Shown here piece by piece: positions 13,579 through 21,212 of a stretch of 24,223 nt of DNA; position 1 is the stretch's first letter; each line of letters opens with the position of its first letter. The notes under the pieces were generated by a model. The model did not search any database. It saw only the letters and a list, made by a program, of their open reading frames with translations, and had not been told where the DNA came from. Source of the DNA: a virus. The position numbers and the translations under genes are program-made. Location of the stretch: the IMG/VR virus record IMGVR_UViG_3300020445_000072, positions 1 to 24,223 of that record, one strand, 5' to 3'.

Positions 13579-16340
13579 CCGAAGATACCTCTCAAAGGAT
13601 TATTAAATGAATTCAATGCTTGAACAGCAGTTCCGAGGAATCCACCGAAGCGACTTCCACCGCCTCCGCCTCCTCCACCGCCGCCTCTACCACCACCAGC
13701 ATTGATCACTTTTGGTGTATTAGCAGAAGATAACACCTGTTGTGCCATAGAATTAGCTTGTGCAACCCAAGCACGACTACTATTATTTGATTTTTCAACT
13801 GCTGCCAATGCTTGTTGTACAATCTGAAGTGTTTTGGCATTCATCTCACGTCTAGCTCTATTCCTATCTTCAGTCTGCTTCTTAATTGCCTGAGTATCTT
13901 GAGTTCTTCCAATAGTAGGTCTTGGTGCTCTCCGTCCTGATGATACATTAGCAACTTTATTTGCTCCACTACCACCCCATAAACTTGTTTCTTCTTGACC
14001 ACCTCTCTTTCCTCTTAACCCACCTTCTTGATAAGGTACACCTGGTCCATCACCTGCATATTTATCATTAGCCTTCTGTGCTAATAAATCCTTAGCTCCA
14101 GTATTACCAGCAGTATTAAAGATATGATTACCATACTTAACCTTATTAACATTCTGAGATGGATCCTCAAATGCACTCTTAGTTCTAAATCCAGTAGCAG
14201 CAATTAAATTGTCAGCAACTGATTTATCATAACCTTGTGCCATAATTTTATCCCTTAAAGCACGAGAATTCTGTGCCAACCTTATTGCTATAGCAGCACG
14301 TTTATATTCCTCCTCAGAGAAGTTACCATCTATAGATCCATCACGTACTGGTTGGAATTGTCCTTCACCCATAATAACATCAGTAATACTCTCACCCTTA
14401 GAATTAAACATACCTGGATTACCAGTCTGTCTAATCAATGCCTGTCTTTGTAATACTGCTCTTGCTACCAGAGACATACCAGTTGTACCTTCACCTCTTG
14501 CCTCAGCAAGAATTAATCTCTGAAGTAAATTAAACTCAGTCTTATCCATCTGCTTCCGTTCGGTCTTCCTCTTTCCTGGTAACTGCATGAAAGATTTCAT
14601 CATTGAACGTAATCTATCACCACCAGATCCATCAGGATCATTCTTTCTTAACTTCCATAATCCCCAACGTTCACCAGTACCACCCCAATCTACTGGACCA
14701 TAATTCTCATGAGCTCCACCACCATCTCTATTAGATGCTGCTTCAGCTTGAGTCATAACATTTTTTCTTGTCACATCACCTGGTTTCATTCCCCATGACA
14801 TACCAATTCTTGCTGCCTCTTTCATCATATTAATCAACTGTGGTGATGTAGGAGGATATTCATCCCATCCTCTACCTCCCATTGCAGCAATAGCAAGACC
14901 TACAGCATTTTTATTACGTTTAAAAGTATGAGAAAGTGTTGCATCATAATCAGAATTCTGAGTTTTTTTACCAGCACCACTGAATATTGAATGATATCTA
15001 CCTGTTGCTGTCTGATTATACGCACTACCAGTCCAATGTAGATACATTTTCTTATCTACCATGCCACCTATAGCTCTTGTTATTCCACTAACATCATAAC
15101 CCATCCTTGTAGCTTCAGCAAGGCGATTCTTAGTAAGATTAGGATTAGATCTTGTAGCCTTAGTATCAAATGGAATAATATATGATGAACCGTCAGACTT
15201 ACCTCCTGCTACATACTCAGTTCCATGTCCAATAAAGTTTGGACCCATACCATCAACACTAACAGGATAACCAGACTGAGGTCCTTGTATCCATCCACCT
15301 TTTGCCATCTCCTTGGCAGGTAATTCTATACCTATTCTATCTATTGTTCCAGCTTCAAATAAAGCTCGTTGGATATTAGGATTTGGTGCTTTACTAGCTT
15401 TAGACCATCCTCCATTAGAGGAATCAAATTTTTGTTTTACCCATATCTGTCCCTTCGAGTCAACAAACCAATCACCAGGCTGAGCACCATCTGGAGCACC
15501 TGGCACTAAATCGCCAACAAAGTTCTTTTCACCAGTAGGATCATCCTCATAATAGTCTATTATCTTGTCGGTTACTATTTCACCTACTTTACCACTGACA
15601 GCAATTGCAGCAGCACCAAGGAACATCCATCCCAATGGTCCGAGTGTCAATGCACTTAATTTCACATACGCAGCTTTTATTGCTGTACCAAATAAAGTAA
15701 CGACCATCCTAAGTTCTTTAACAGTCGTTAAAATGTTTAAAGGATTCAACCATCTAAATGCTAAAGCTAGCGTACCAAATCCTACTAAAAATTGACCAAA
15801 TCCTACTAATCGATCCCACCAACTACTTTCATCCGCAAGCATATTATAGAGACCATTAAACATGTTATTGGTCCCAAATTTAGCGATAGAAGCAAGAATC
15901 TTGAGCATCTTGCCCATGACTTCTACGCCCTTCAGTATCTTTTCTTTATTATCAGGATTTGCAATCCACTTCATTATAGGCAGGATAACAAATAACTTTA
16001 ATAATCCTGCAAGCATATTAAGAAGACTTTCTATGAAACCAGGAATTTTACCTTTCTTTAATTTCCCAAGCCATGCAAACATACCCTGCTTTTTCTTAGG
16101 AGTAGTAAAATTAGGTTTAAATTTTACTCTATTCTTTTTCTCTTGCTCTAACCTATTAAGATTAATCTTTTTAATATCAACTACAACTGCACCAATAGAA
16201 TTAACCGTCCTACCAAGATTATTAACTGCCGCAACATTAGAGACCATAGCCCTAACCATAGGATTGGCTCTGCCTCTAGCGTTAGTCTCGGCACTAACCA
16301 TCTTATAGGGATCTATTTTGGAAGACTTACTTACAGTCAT
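13575..16340 (-). CDS. Tape-measure/hub-type protein with amidase-like and SleB-like cell-wall hydrolase domains
   Basis: The 921 residues divide as follows. Residues 1-250 are a helical, hydrophobic region paralogous to the N-terminus of the next gene upstream. Residues about 250-430 are a linker with beta segments. Residues about 430-570 resemble N-acetylmuramoyl-L-alanine amidase type 2: Leu-His-Trp-Thr (H435), Arg-Tyr-His-Ser-Ile (H450), Asn-Ala-Val-Gly-Leu-Ala-Ile, and H544. Residues about 600-745 resemble SleB-type hydrolase: Leu-Ala-Glu-Ala-Arg-Gly-Glu (E613 likely catalytic), Gly-Gln-Phe-Gln-Pro-Val-Arg-Asp-Gly (659-668) and Tyr-Gly-Asn-His-Ile-Phe (H739). A coiled coil follows at about 815-870, then a run of ten glycines (886-895) and a hydrophobic tail. 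It probably opens the host peptidoglycan during DNA injection. A late box lies 30 nt upstream of the ATG. Domain calls come from motif reading and are firmer for SleB than for the amidase. Confidence 0.75.
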   Translation of the reverse strand: MTVSKSSKIDPYKMVSAETNARGRANPMVRAMVSNVAAVNNLGRTVNSIGAVVVDIKKINLNRLEQEKKNRVKFKPNFTTPKKKQGMFAWLGKLKKGKIPGFIESLLNMLAGLLKLFVILPIMKWIANPDNKEKILKGVEVMGKMLKILASIAKFGTNNMFNGLYNMLADESSWWDRLVGFGQFLVGFGTLALAFRWLNPLNILTTVKELRMVVTLFGTAIKAAYVKLSALTLGPLGWMFLGAAAIAVSGKVGEIVTDKIIDYYEDDPTGEKNFVGDLVPGAPDGAQPGDWFVDSKGQIWVKQKFDSSNGGWSKASKAPNPNIQRALFEAGTIDRIGIELPAKEMAKGGWIQGPQSGYPVSVDGMGPNFIGHGTEYVAGGKSDGSSYIIPFDTKATRSNPNLTKNRLAEATRMGYDVSGITRAIGGMVDKKMYLHWTGSAYNQTATGRYHSIFSGAGKKTQNSDYDATLSHTFKRNKNAVGLAIAAMGGRGWDEYPPTSPQLINMMKEAARIGMSWGMKPGDVTRKNVMTQAEAASNRDGGGAHENYGPVDWGGTGERWGLWKLRKNDPDGSGGDRLRSMMKSFMQLPGKRKTERKQMDKTEFNLLQRLILAEARGEGTTGMSLVARAVLQRQALIRQTGNPGMFNSKGESITDVIMGEGQFQPVRDGSIDGNFSEEEYKRAAIAIRLAQNSRALRDKIMAQGYDKSVADNLIAATGFRTKSAFEDPSQNVNKVKYGNHIFNTAGNTGAKDLLAQKANDKYAGDGPGVPYQEGGLRGKRGGQEETSLWGGSGANKVANVSSGRRAPRPTIGRTQDTQAIKKQTEDRNRARREMNAKTLQIVQQALAAVEKSNNSSRAWVAQANSMAQQVLSSANTPKVINAGGGRGGGGGGGGGGSRFGGFLGTAVQALNSFNNPLRGIFG

Positions 16341-16363
16341 ATAAAATTACTACTGCACATGAT

Positions 16364-16374
16364 TATTTATTTAC
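16364..16374 (-). promoter_or_regulatory. Late promoter boxes GTAAATA/ATAAATA (overlapping)
   Basis: The minus strand reads GTAAATAAATA, two overlapping late-type boxes. ATAAATA starts 30 nt upstream of the ATG at 16340, and the TAA stop of the upstream gene lies within the element. Confidence 0.65.
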
Positions 16375-18944
16375 ATCCTACCAGCTAGACTATTATAAGC
16401 ATTACGCACAATAACTGCTTTCTCTTTAATTTGTGGTGAGATGACTACCTGATCCTGTATTATTGGCATTACTATAGGAAGAAGTTCTACTGGATCTTTT
16501 TGTAAAGCAACTGTCTTGGCACGATCATATAGACTCTTACCCTTTTCAACTGCTCCAAGTGCCTCAGGACTAACTCCTATCTCACCAGCAATCTCCTTGA
16601 GTCCAGTGTACATATCACCACCACCAAGTAATCCCATAGCAGACTTATAAAGTCCACCCATACCATTCTTCTCTGCTAATCCACCAATTGCTTGCATAGG
16701 AGAGAACCCACCAGCAAAAATATCCTGAATACCAGGAAGTTGTGAAAATCCAGGAATACTATTAGCTAATCCCGCAAGTCCAGGGAACATGTTACCAATA
16801 CCAGCAAGGTTATGTTCTTGTAACCAATTACCCATATTAGCCATCCTTCCACCTTCACCAAAGAACCCACCTTCTCCAAACAATCCACCAGGTTTATTCA
16901 ACCCTAATATATTACTACCAGCACTCAGGGCATTGCCCCAACCTCCACCAGTTGCACCTTGATAAACACCCTTAGCTAGTTGTCCTACATTAGACCCCAT
17001 GAAATTACTAACTCCAGCAGTTAATCCTGCCCAAGCATTAGCACCAGAGTTATACATACCAGCAAGTCCTTGACCAAACTTACTCATACGTAAGTTCATC
17101 ATCCAATTTGGTGTGTTAACCATAGACTTGGCAGTACTACCAATAGCAGCAAAGTTGCCTAAAGCACCAACACCGCCCATGACGGCACCCATGATATCTC
17201 CCTGCCTTAAGGAATTAAACGCATTAATACCTGCAACAATAGGTCCAACACCTGGAACAAATGATAGAGCAGTAGATACTATAGGATTACTAACTACCTT
17301 ACCGACAGTATTAACAACACCACTTACTACACTACCAACACCCTTAACTACACTACCTACTGCCTTACTAATACCTTTAAATATCTTACCGAAGAAGAAT
17401 TCTGGTAATTTACCTCCATCACCTTTCCAAAATTCCCACCATTTCTTACTAGATGTAACCTCTTTTTTAGCTGTTTTTTGAACAGGTGCTACAACATCAT
17501 CCTTCTTCTTTTTACCCCATCCACTAAAAAGATTACCAAAGAAATTAGTTTTCTTTTTATTTGAATCGGATTTTTTTACTTCAATAGTTTTCTTAGGAGT
17601 AGTATCCCTATTGTTAATATAATCAATCTTCTGAGAAAGTACATCAATCTTTGTCTCATTAGGACCAACAAGAACATTGGGATATCCTAAGAGAGCCATA
17701 TTTGCCCACTTATTCCAAGGTGTCTTTGCTTGTTCAGCAGCTAGATCCGACTTTAACTTATTAAGTACTTTTGCTTCACCATGCTGGGCTATTGCTTCAT
17801 CTATCTTCTGATTACCCATCTCAGTGGCTTTTTTATTGATAGGTTCAAAGATGAATTTATCAGCAGCCCAATTAATACCCCAATCAGCAAGAATACCTAC
17901 ACCAAGATTCGTAGCACCCTTTGCTCCACTCTTTAAAATATTTCCAGAAGTTACAAGAGGTTTTGCTTTAAAATTCTTAACACCTTTCTTACCCCAATTT
18001 TTTATCCCTGACCAAGTTTTCTGCCAGAAATTCCCTTTCTTCATTATATTTGAAGCACCCTGAATACTAGGTGCTCTAAATTTAGTAGACCTTAATTTAC
18101 CAGTGTTAGTAAACGATGTCTTACCCTTTACACCTTTACTTGAAGCGTTACTCTTTGTTCTTTGATTTAACTTACTATTTTTAGTTTTATTAGTATCTCC
18201 CTTTGGTGGCTTTGGAGGTTTTCTGTTGAATACATTGCAAAAGTTACCAATCCAGGTAACTATCATTGCTAGACTACCTATAGGATTAGTCAGCATTGAT
18301 ATAACAGCTATACCTTGAGTTAAATCCCAGAGGCCACTAAACCTCTCCATCAAGGTACTTTCTTTACCAACTAATTTTTGCCAACCTGATATTAACTTAT
18401 CATTAACCAACCATTGACCAAACTCTTTTAACTTTGTAAATATTACATTTGATTTATAAAAAAATTCTTCTATTTTATGCTCATTATCTGGATCAGCAAA
18501 CCATTCCAACATCTCCTTAACTACTGCGATCTTCAAGATCTCAGTAAATAGCATAAACAATGGTTCCATCATCTTTGCCCACATGGGCAACATACTCATC
18601 AAACCCTTACCTATTTTAGACTTACCAAAGAAACCTTTTATTTTACCCTTAGAAGGTTTCCCCTTATCAGTCTTACCTAATTTTGCCCTCTCCTGATCTT
18701 CCTCTGCATCAGAATCCCTATCTCTTTGTGCTTGCCGACGCTCCATCTTCTCTCTAAGAGCATCATTCTTTATACGAGCTATCTCAATCGATTCAATATC
18801 TTTAACTACACTACCAACACCATTAAGTGTCTTACCAAAACGATTAAAGGATAAAACTAATTTTCTGCCCACAAGCGATCCTTCGCTGGCATTATCTGCT
18901 GCCATGCCAGGATTAATAAACTTGTATGCTTCAATTTTAGCCAT
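16371..18944 (-). CDS. Putative tail tape-measure protein (gp29 position)
   Basis: This 857-residue protein is large, helical and low in cysteine, and follows the tail-assembly chaperone as tape-measure genes do. Residues 30-70 form a coiled-coil-like helix (Phe-Gly-Lys-Thr-Leu-Asn-Gly-Val-Gly-Ser-Val-Val), then come a charged linker to 110, hydrophobic helices at 115-150 and 200-235, a very basic Lys/Thr/Ser-rich stretch 240-330, another amphipathic region, and from about 515 Gly/Val/Ala-rich hydrophobic segments with Gly-Gly-Leu and Gly-Asn-Met repeats. T4 gp29 has 590 residues; similarity cannot be judged by eye. The ATG overlaps the end of the -1 frame chaperone extension. Its first ~240 residues are paralogous to the 921-residue protein. 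It presumably sits in the tube lumen and sets tail length. Confidence 0.65.
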   Translation of the reverse strand: MAKIEAYKFINPGMAADNASEGSLVGRKLVLSFNRFGKTLNGVGSVVKDIESIEIARIKNDALREKMERRQAQRDRDSDAEEDQERAKLGKTDKGKPSKGKIKGFFGKSKIGKGLMSMLPMWAKMMEPLFMLFTEILKIAVVKEMLEWFADPDNEHKIEEFFYKSNVIFTKLKEFGQWLVNDKLISGWQKLVGKESTLMERFSGLWDLTQGIAVISMLTNPIGSLAMIVTWIGNFCNVFNRKPPKPPKGDTNKTKNSKLNQRTKSNASSKGVKGKTSFTNTGKLRSTKFRAPSIQGASNIMKKGNFWQKTWSGIKNWGKKGVKNFKAKPLVTSGNILKSGAKGATNLGVGILADWGINWAADKFIFEPINKKATEMGNQKIDEAIAQHGEAKVLNKLKSDLAAEQAKTPWNKWANMALLGYPNVLVGPNETKIDVLSQKIDYINNRDTTPKKTIEVKKSDSNKKKTNFFGNLFSGWGKKKKDDVVAPVQKTAKKEVTSSKKWWEFWKGDGGKLPEFFFGKIFKGISKAVGSVVKGVGSVVSGVVNTVGKVVSNPIVSTALSFVPGVGPIVAGINAFNSLRQGDIMGAVMGGVGALGNFAAIGSTAKSMVNTPNWMMNLRMSKFGQGLAGMYNSGANAWAGLTAGVSNFMGSNVGQLAKGVYQGATGGGWGNALSAGSNILGLNKPGGLFGEGGFFGEGGRMANMGNWLQEHNLAGIGNMFPGLAGLANSIPGFSQLPGIQDIFAGGFSPMQAIGGLAEKNGMGGLYKSAMGLLGGGDMYTGLKEIAGEIGVSPEALGAVEKGKSLYDRAKTVALQKDPVELLPIVMPIIQDQVVISPQIKEKAVIVRNAYNSLAGRM

Positions 18945-19131
18945 TAGCTGCTTGTTGCTCTTTTGCTCTTCGCTCTTCCTCTTTGAGGAATGACATTAGT
19001 AAATTAACATAAATTTCCTTCTCAAAGGGCATCAAATTATCAACATACTCTATATTCCACTTGTGATGATGCATTAATGCGAAGTTACCTTCATAATAAG
19101 CTTTCAATGTATTATGAAGTAGAGCTATGCG
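18937..19131 (-). CDS. -1 frame extension of the gp26-like chaperone (GT-type), made by frameshift
   Basis: In the -1 frame relative to the gp26-like gene, 64 sense codons run from the slip site to a TAA at 18937-18939 that lies over the tape-measure ATG. This frame has a TGA 13 nt upstream of the slippery heptamer and no ATG until 45 codons before the end, so an independent start would lose conserved-looking sequence. The peptide is helical and charged: Leu-Leu-His-Asn-Thr-Leu-Lys-Ala-Tyr-Tyr-Glu-Gly-Asn-Phe-Ala-Leu-Met-His-His-His, then Pro-Phe-Glu-Lys-Glu-Ile-Tyr and Glu-Glu-Glu-Arg-Arg, a pattern typical of T domains of tail assembly chaperones. A frameshifted product would have 301 residues. 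Alternatives are a TTG start or a separate short gene; T4 has a separate gene 51 in this operon position. Confidence 0.75.
   Translation of the reverse strand, partial: RIALLHNTLKAYYEGNFALMHHHKWNIEYVDNLMPFEKEIYVNLLMSFLKEEERRAKEQQAANG
19089..19119 (-). promoter_or_regulatory. Perfect 10-bp stem-loop downstream of the slippery site
   Basis: On the minus strand, CTTCATAATA (19119-19110) pairs exactly with TATTATGAAG (19098-19089) across an 11-nt loop. The stem begins 11 nt after the slippery heptamer, slightly farther than the usual 5-9 nt, and is AT-rich. It could stimulate -1 frameshifting. Confidence 0.6.
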
Positions 19132-19841
19132 AAAAAACTCGCAAGACCCTCAAGTACAACATCACTTTCAACCTTTGTTTTAGGATTAGTTACCTTCAAA
19201 GTATGAGATAACTTAGGCATAGTTTCAAAAAATTCTTGAACCTTAAGAAACTGCTTACTGCTTAACTGCTCAAAGAACTCTACAATTTCAGTTCTTGGCA
19301 TATCAGTACAATCGTATACCTGTTCAGTATCAGTAATTGATTCAACACAATCAGCTGCCATGTCAAAAACTTGATCGGGACCGAAATCCTCTTCGTCACC
19401 TATGAAATTCATTGAAACAAAAGTTTCCATACTAGGATACTTCATCTTCATAACGATTTCATCAGATAATTTAATCTCTGATTTGTGTTTTTTATCTTTT
19501 TTAATCTTAATATCACTCAAAGGAATTGTTACAGGAACTTGAGTTTCACCATCATCAGGACATGTTACAGAGAGTTCAACACTCTCACCAACAGATTTTG
19601 TACGAATCTGAAGGAATAAAAATTCAATATCAAAAGTTGCTAAAACATCTATTTTTTCTATATCAGTACATGCTGTAATGATAGTCTTAATAGCATCAAT
19701 AAGATCTGCCTGTTCACCAGTTTCAGTCGCTAAAAGAAGCAACTTCTCTTCTTTAACAAGAAAAGGTCTATAATTTACAGTCCTACCATCAGACGGTAGT
19801 TTCATTTTGTACTTAGGTACATTTAATTTAGGTAATGCCAT
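19125..19841 (-). CDS. 26: Baseplate hub / tail assembly chaperone, gp26-like
   Basis: This 238-residue protein begins Ala-Leu-Pro-Lys-Leu-Asn-Val-Pro-Lys-Tyr-Lys-Met-Lys-Leu-Pro-Ser and continues Tyr-Arg-Pro-Phe-Leu-Val-Lys-Glu-Glu-Lys, which I recognise from the T4-like gp26 baseplate family. The N-terminal helix region (30-80) ends in Phe-Asp-Ile-Glu-Phe-Leu-Phe-Leu-Gln-Ile-Arg, followed by a beta part with a Cys-Pro-Asp-Asp-Gly motif and an acidic helical C-terminus. T4 gp26 has 208 residues. It lies directly upstream of the tape-measure gene and carries a -1 slippery site at its third and second last codons, as G-type tail assembly chaperones do. The ATG follows a CTAAATA late box by 28 nt. 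Calling it a chaperone is inferred from position and frameshift; hub membership is family knowledge. Confidence 0.8.
   Translation of the reverse strand: MALPKLNVPKYKMKLPSDGRTVNYRPFLVKEEKLLLLATETGEQADLIDAIKTIITACTDIEKIDVLATFDIEFLFLQIRTKSVGESVELSVTCPDDGETQVPVTIPLSDIKIKKDKKHKSEIKLSDEIVMKMKYPSMETFVSMNFIGDEEDFGPDQVFDMAADCVESITDTEQVYDCTDMPRTEIVEFFEQLSSKQFLKVQEFFETMPKLSHTLKVTNPKTKVESDVVLEGLASFFA
19131..19137 (-). promoter_or_regulatory. Slippery heptamer T TTT TTC for -1 frameshift
   Basis: In the frame of the gp26-like gene the codons read AGT TTT TTC GCA TAG, so T TTT TTC fits X XXY YYZ exactly. It is the only such site in the short window between the last -1 frame stop (TGA) and the zero-frame TAG, two codons later. 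Confidence 0.75.
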
Positions 19842-19862
19842 AAATATTCAATTCAGTATAGT

Positions 19863-19869
19863 TATTTAG
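19863..19869 (-). promoter_or_regulatory. Late promoter box CTAAATA for the gp26-like gene
   Basis: The minus strand reads CTAAATA 28 nt upstream of the ATG at 19841, directly after the TAA stop of the gp54-like gene. Confidence 0.7.
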
Positions 19870-20745
19870 TTACCAAGCACGACCTCTTACGTTTCCAATA
19901 AAGCTTTCTGCATTCTGAGTATTATCTCCATCCCAATATCCTTTAGCTGGAATAGTTATCATATGTTTAAGATCATCATCTTCAAATTTGGGTGCAGCAT
20001 AAAATCTATATCTCTCATAATAGAACGATACACCAACAGTCATTAGTGATGATGCATTGTTATTAAGTTGTGCACTACCTATATTGTAAGGAAAAACATT
20101 TCTCATTTCCCACATAGCAGTAATCTTGTTAAGTCTTGCATTCTGCCACATTTTTAATTGTGCTTGTTGATCATTCTCTGCCAATGCCCTCTTCATCTTA
20201 TCATCTAAAGAAGCATAATTACCACCACCTCTTTCCCATTTAAAGATTCTTACTGTAGGTGCACAATAATCCTCATAATATTCTGTCATCTGATTAGAAT
20301 CATTTGCCATTAATGTCATCCATCTCTCAAAAACAGTCCTAGTCCTTTGAGATCGTGGCATCATAAAATTCATCTGCATCTGACTAAAAGCAGATCCAGT
20401 AGCGTACTTATAACCAGCACCTACATTAGTAATCTGCCCTGATGTAATCTGTTTACTTGGTAAACTAACACTATTACAATAAAAATCAAGTAATCTTCCA
20501 AGTTGATCATTTCCTAATTGAAATTTACCATTCAATTTAGTTGTAAAAATTGGAGGTGCTGCAAACTGAATTGTATATAAGTTGGTATAACTGGGATGGT
20601 TATCATCATCCCTCATGAAAGCTTGAAAATCTTGCAAAGAGTTATATCGTGCACCACTTTGATCTTTGTGCACTACATCTGCACCACCAACTATTAATTT
20701 TATAACATCTCCTACAAAATCAAATACAGGTCCCATGTTTGCCAT
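19870..20745 (-). CDS. 54: Baseplate tail-tube initiator, gp54-like (gp19 tail-tube fold)
   Basis: The 291 residues show a T4 tail-tube-type fold: after a helical N-terminus (1-60) come the strand Leu-Tyr-Thr-Ile-Gln-Phe-Ala-Ala-Pro-Pro, Cys-Asn-Ser-Val-Ser-Leu-Pro-Ser-Lys-Gln-Ile, Met-Gln-Met-Asn-Phe-Met-Met-Pro-Arg, a helix Thr-Val-Phe-Glu-Arg-Trp-Met, and the late Asn-Val-Phe-Pro-Tyr-Asn-Ile-Gly plus Met-Thr-Val-Gly-Val-Ser-Phe-Tyr-Tyr-Glu-Arg-Tyr. These are marks of gp19/gp54 relatives. T4 gp54 has 320 residues and gp19 163, so size and the location among hub genes favour gp54, the first ring on which the tube polymerises. Its ATG shares one base with the gp4 stop (TAATG). Confidence 0.72.
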   Translation of the reverse strand: MANMGPVFDFVGDVIKLIVGGADVVHKDQSGARYNSLQDFQAFMRDDDNHPSYTNLYTIQFAAPPIFTTKLNGKFQLGNDQLGRLLDFYCNSVSLPSKQITSGQITNVGAGYKYATGSAFSQMQMNFMMPRSQRTRTVFERWMTLMANDSNQMTEYYEDYCAPTVRIFKWERGGGNYASLDDKMKRALAENDQQAQLKMWQNARLNKITAMWEMRNVFPYNIGSAQLNNNASSLMTVGVSFYYERYRFYAAPKFEDDDLKHMITIPAKGYWDGDNTQNAESFIGNVRGRAW

Positions 20746-21176
20746 TAGATTTTCAACTCCTTCTCTGTGATTAGCATAAATTCCATATTATAATCTTTAC
20801 AAAACTCAGTCGCTGCTTTCCACTTTGCTTGGTTTACACCCCAAGTGAAAACTTCATTGATATATCTCTTAGTTACTCGTTTCTGAGTTTTAGGTTCTTT
20901 AGTTTGTCTAAAGGGTTTAACCTCAACGATATATTTCTTACCTCTCACCTTTACATAAAAATCTGGGTAATACTTATGTCGTTTACCATCAACAGGACTA
21001 ATATAAGGAATAATGATCTCCTCACTACCCCATTCTTGTACTGCTGAACGAGAATCACACCATTCCATAAATTTATACTCCCAAGATGACCTAAAAACAA
21101 CGTTATTAGGATCCCCCTTGTACTTAGAGGGCAATCTTAGACGATACTTACCTTGTAAATATCTTTTTTTTCGCAT
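20745..21176 (-). CDS. 4: Head completion nuclease gp4-like (PD-(D/E)xK)
   Basis: The protein has 143 residues from the ATG at 21176; an in-frame TTG at 21185 would add three. The core is a PD-(D/E)xK nuclease: E33 in Ser-Ser-Trp-Glu, D72 in Tyr-Pro-Asp-Phe-Tyr-Val, then E85 and K87 in Ile-Val-Glu-Val-Lys-Pro. This matches T4 gp4 (150 residues), the head completion protein that T4-like phages need to join heads to tails and that protects or trims DNA ends at the portal. It is the first gene of the leftward hub operon, with a late box 28 nt upstream of the ATG and no clear Shine-Dalgarno. The gene is divergent from gp48, and its start codon lies inside the plus-strand late box. Confidence 0.82.
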   Translation of the reverse strand: MRKKRYLQGKYRLRLPSKYKGDPNNVVFRSSWEYKFMEWCDSRSAVQEWGSEEIIIPYISPVDGKRHKYYPDFYVKVRGKKYIVEVKPFRQTKEPKTQKRVTKRYINEVFTWGVNQAKWKAATEFCKDYNMEFMLITEKELKI

Positions 21177-21181
21177 AAATA
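21174..21181 (+). promoter_or_regulatory. Plus-strand late promoter box CATAAATA for gp48-gp53
   Basis: The plus strand reads CATAAATA, 38 nt upstream of the TTG start of gp48. It overlaps the ATG of the divergent gp4 gene. It is the only late-type box upstream of the plus-strand pair; spacing is longer than at the minus-strand genes. Confidence 0.5.
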
Positions 21182-21197
21182 ACAATAGGTCACGTAA

Positions 21198-21204
21198 TAT
21201 TTAG
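21198..21204 (-). promoter_or_regulatory. Late promoter box CTAAATA for the gp4-gp54 unit
   Basis: The minus strand reads CCTAAATATTACG, the same 13 bases as before cp12; the box begins 28 nt upstream of the gp4 ATG at 21176. It lies in the leader of the divergent gp48 gene. Confidence 0.7.
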
Positions 21205-21212
21205 GCAAGAAA

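Noticed and set aside
15862-16308. 148-residue plus-strand frame with membrane-like segments
   Set aside because: Antisense to the hydrophobic N-terminus of the 921-residue protein. Hydrophobicity arises from complementing Lys/Asn/Leu codons, and no start signal is seen.
17113-17481. 122-residue plus-strand frame with Leu/Thr/Pro repeats
   Set aside because: Antisense to the Val/Gly/Ser repeats of the tape-measure-like protein; a codon mirror image, not a gene.
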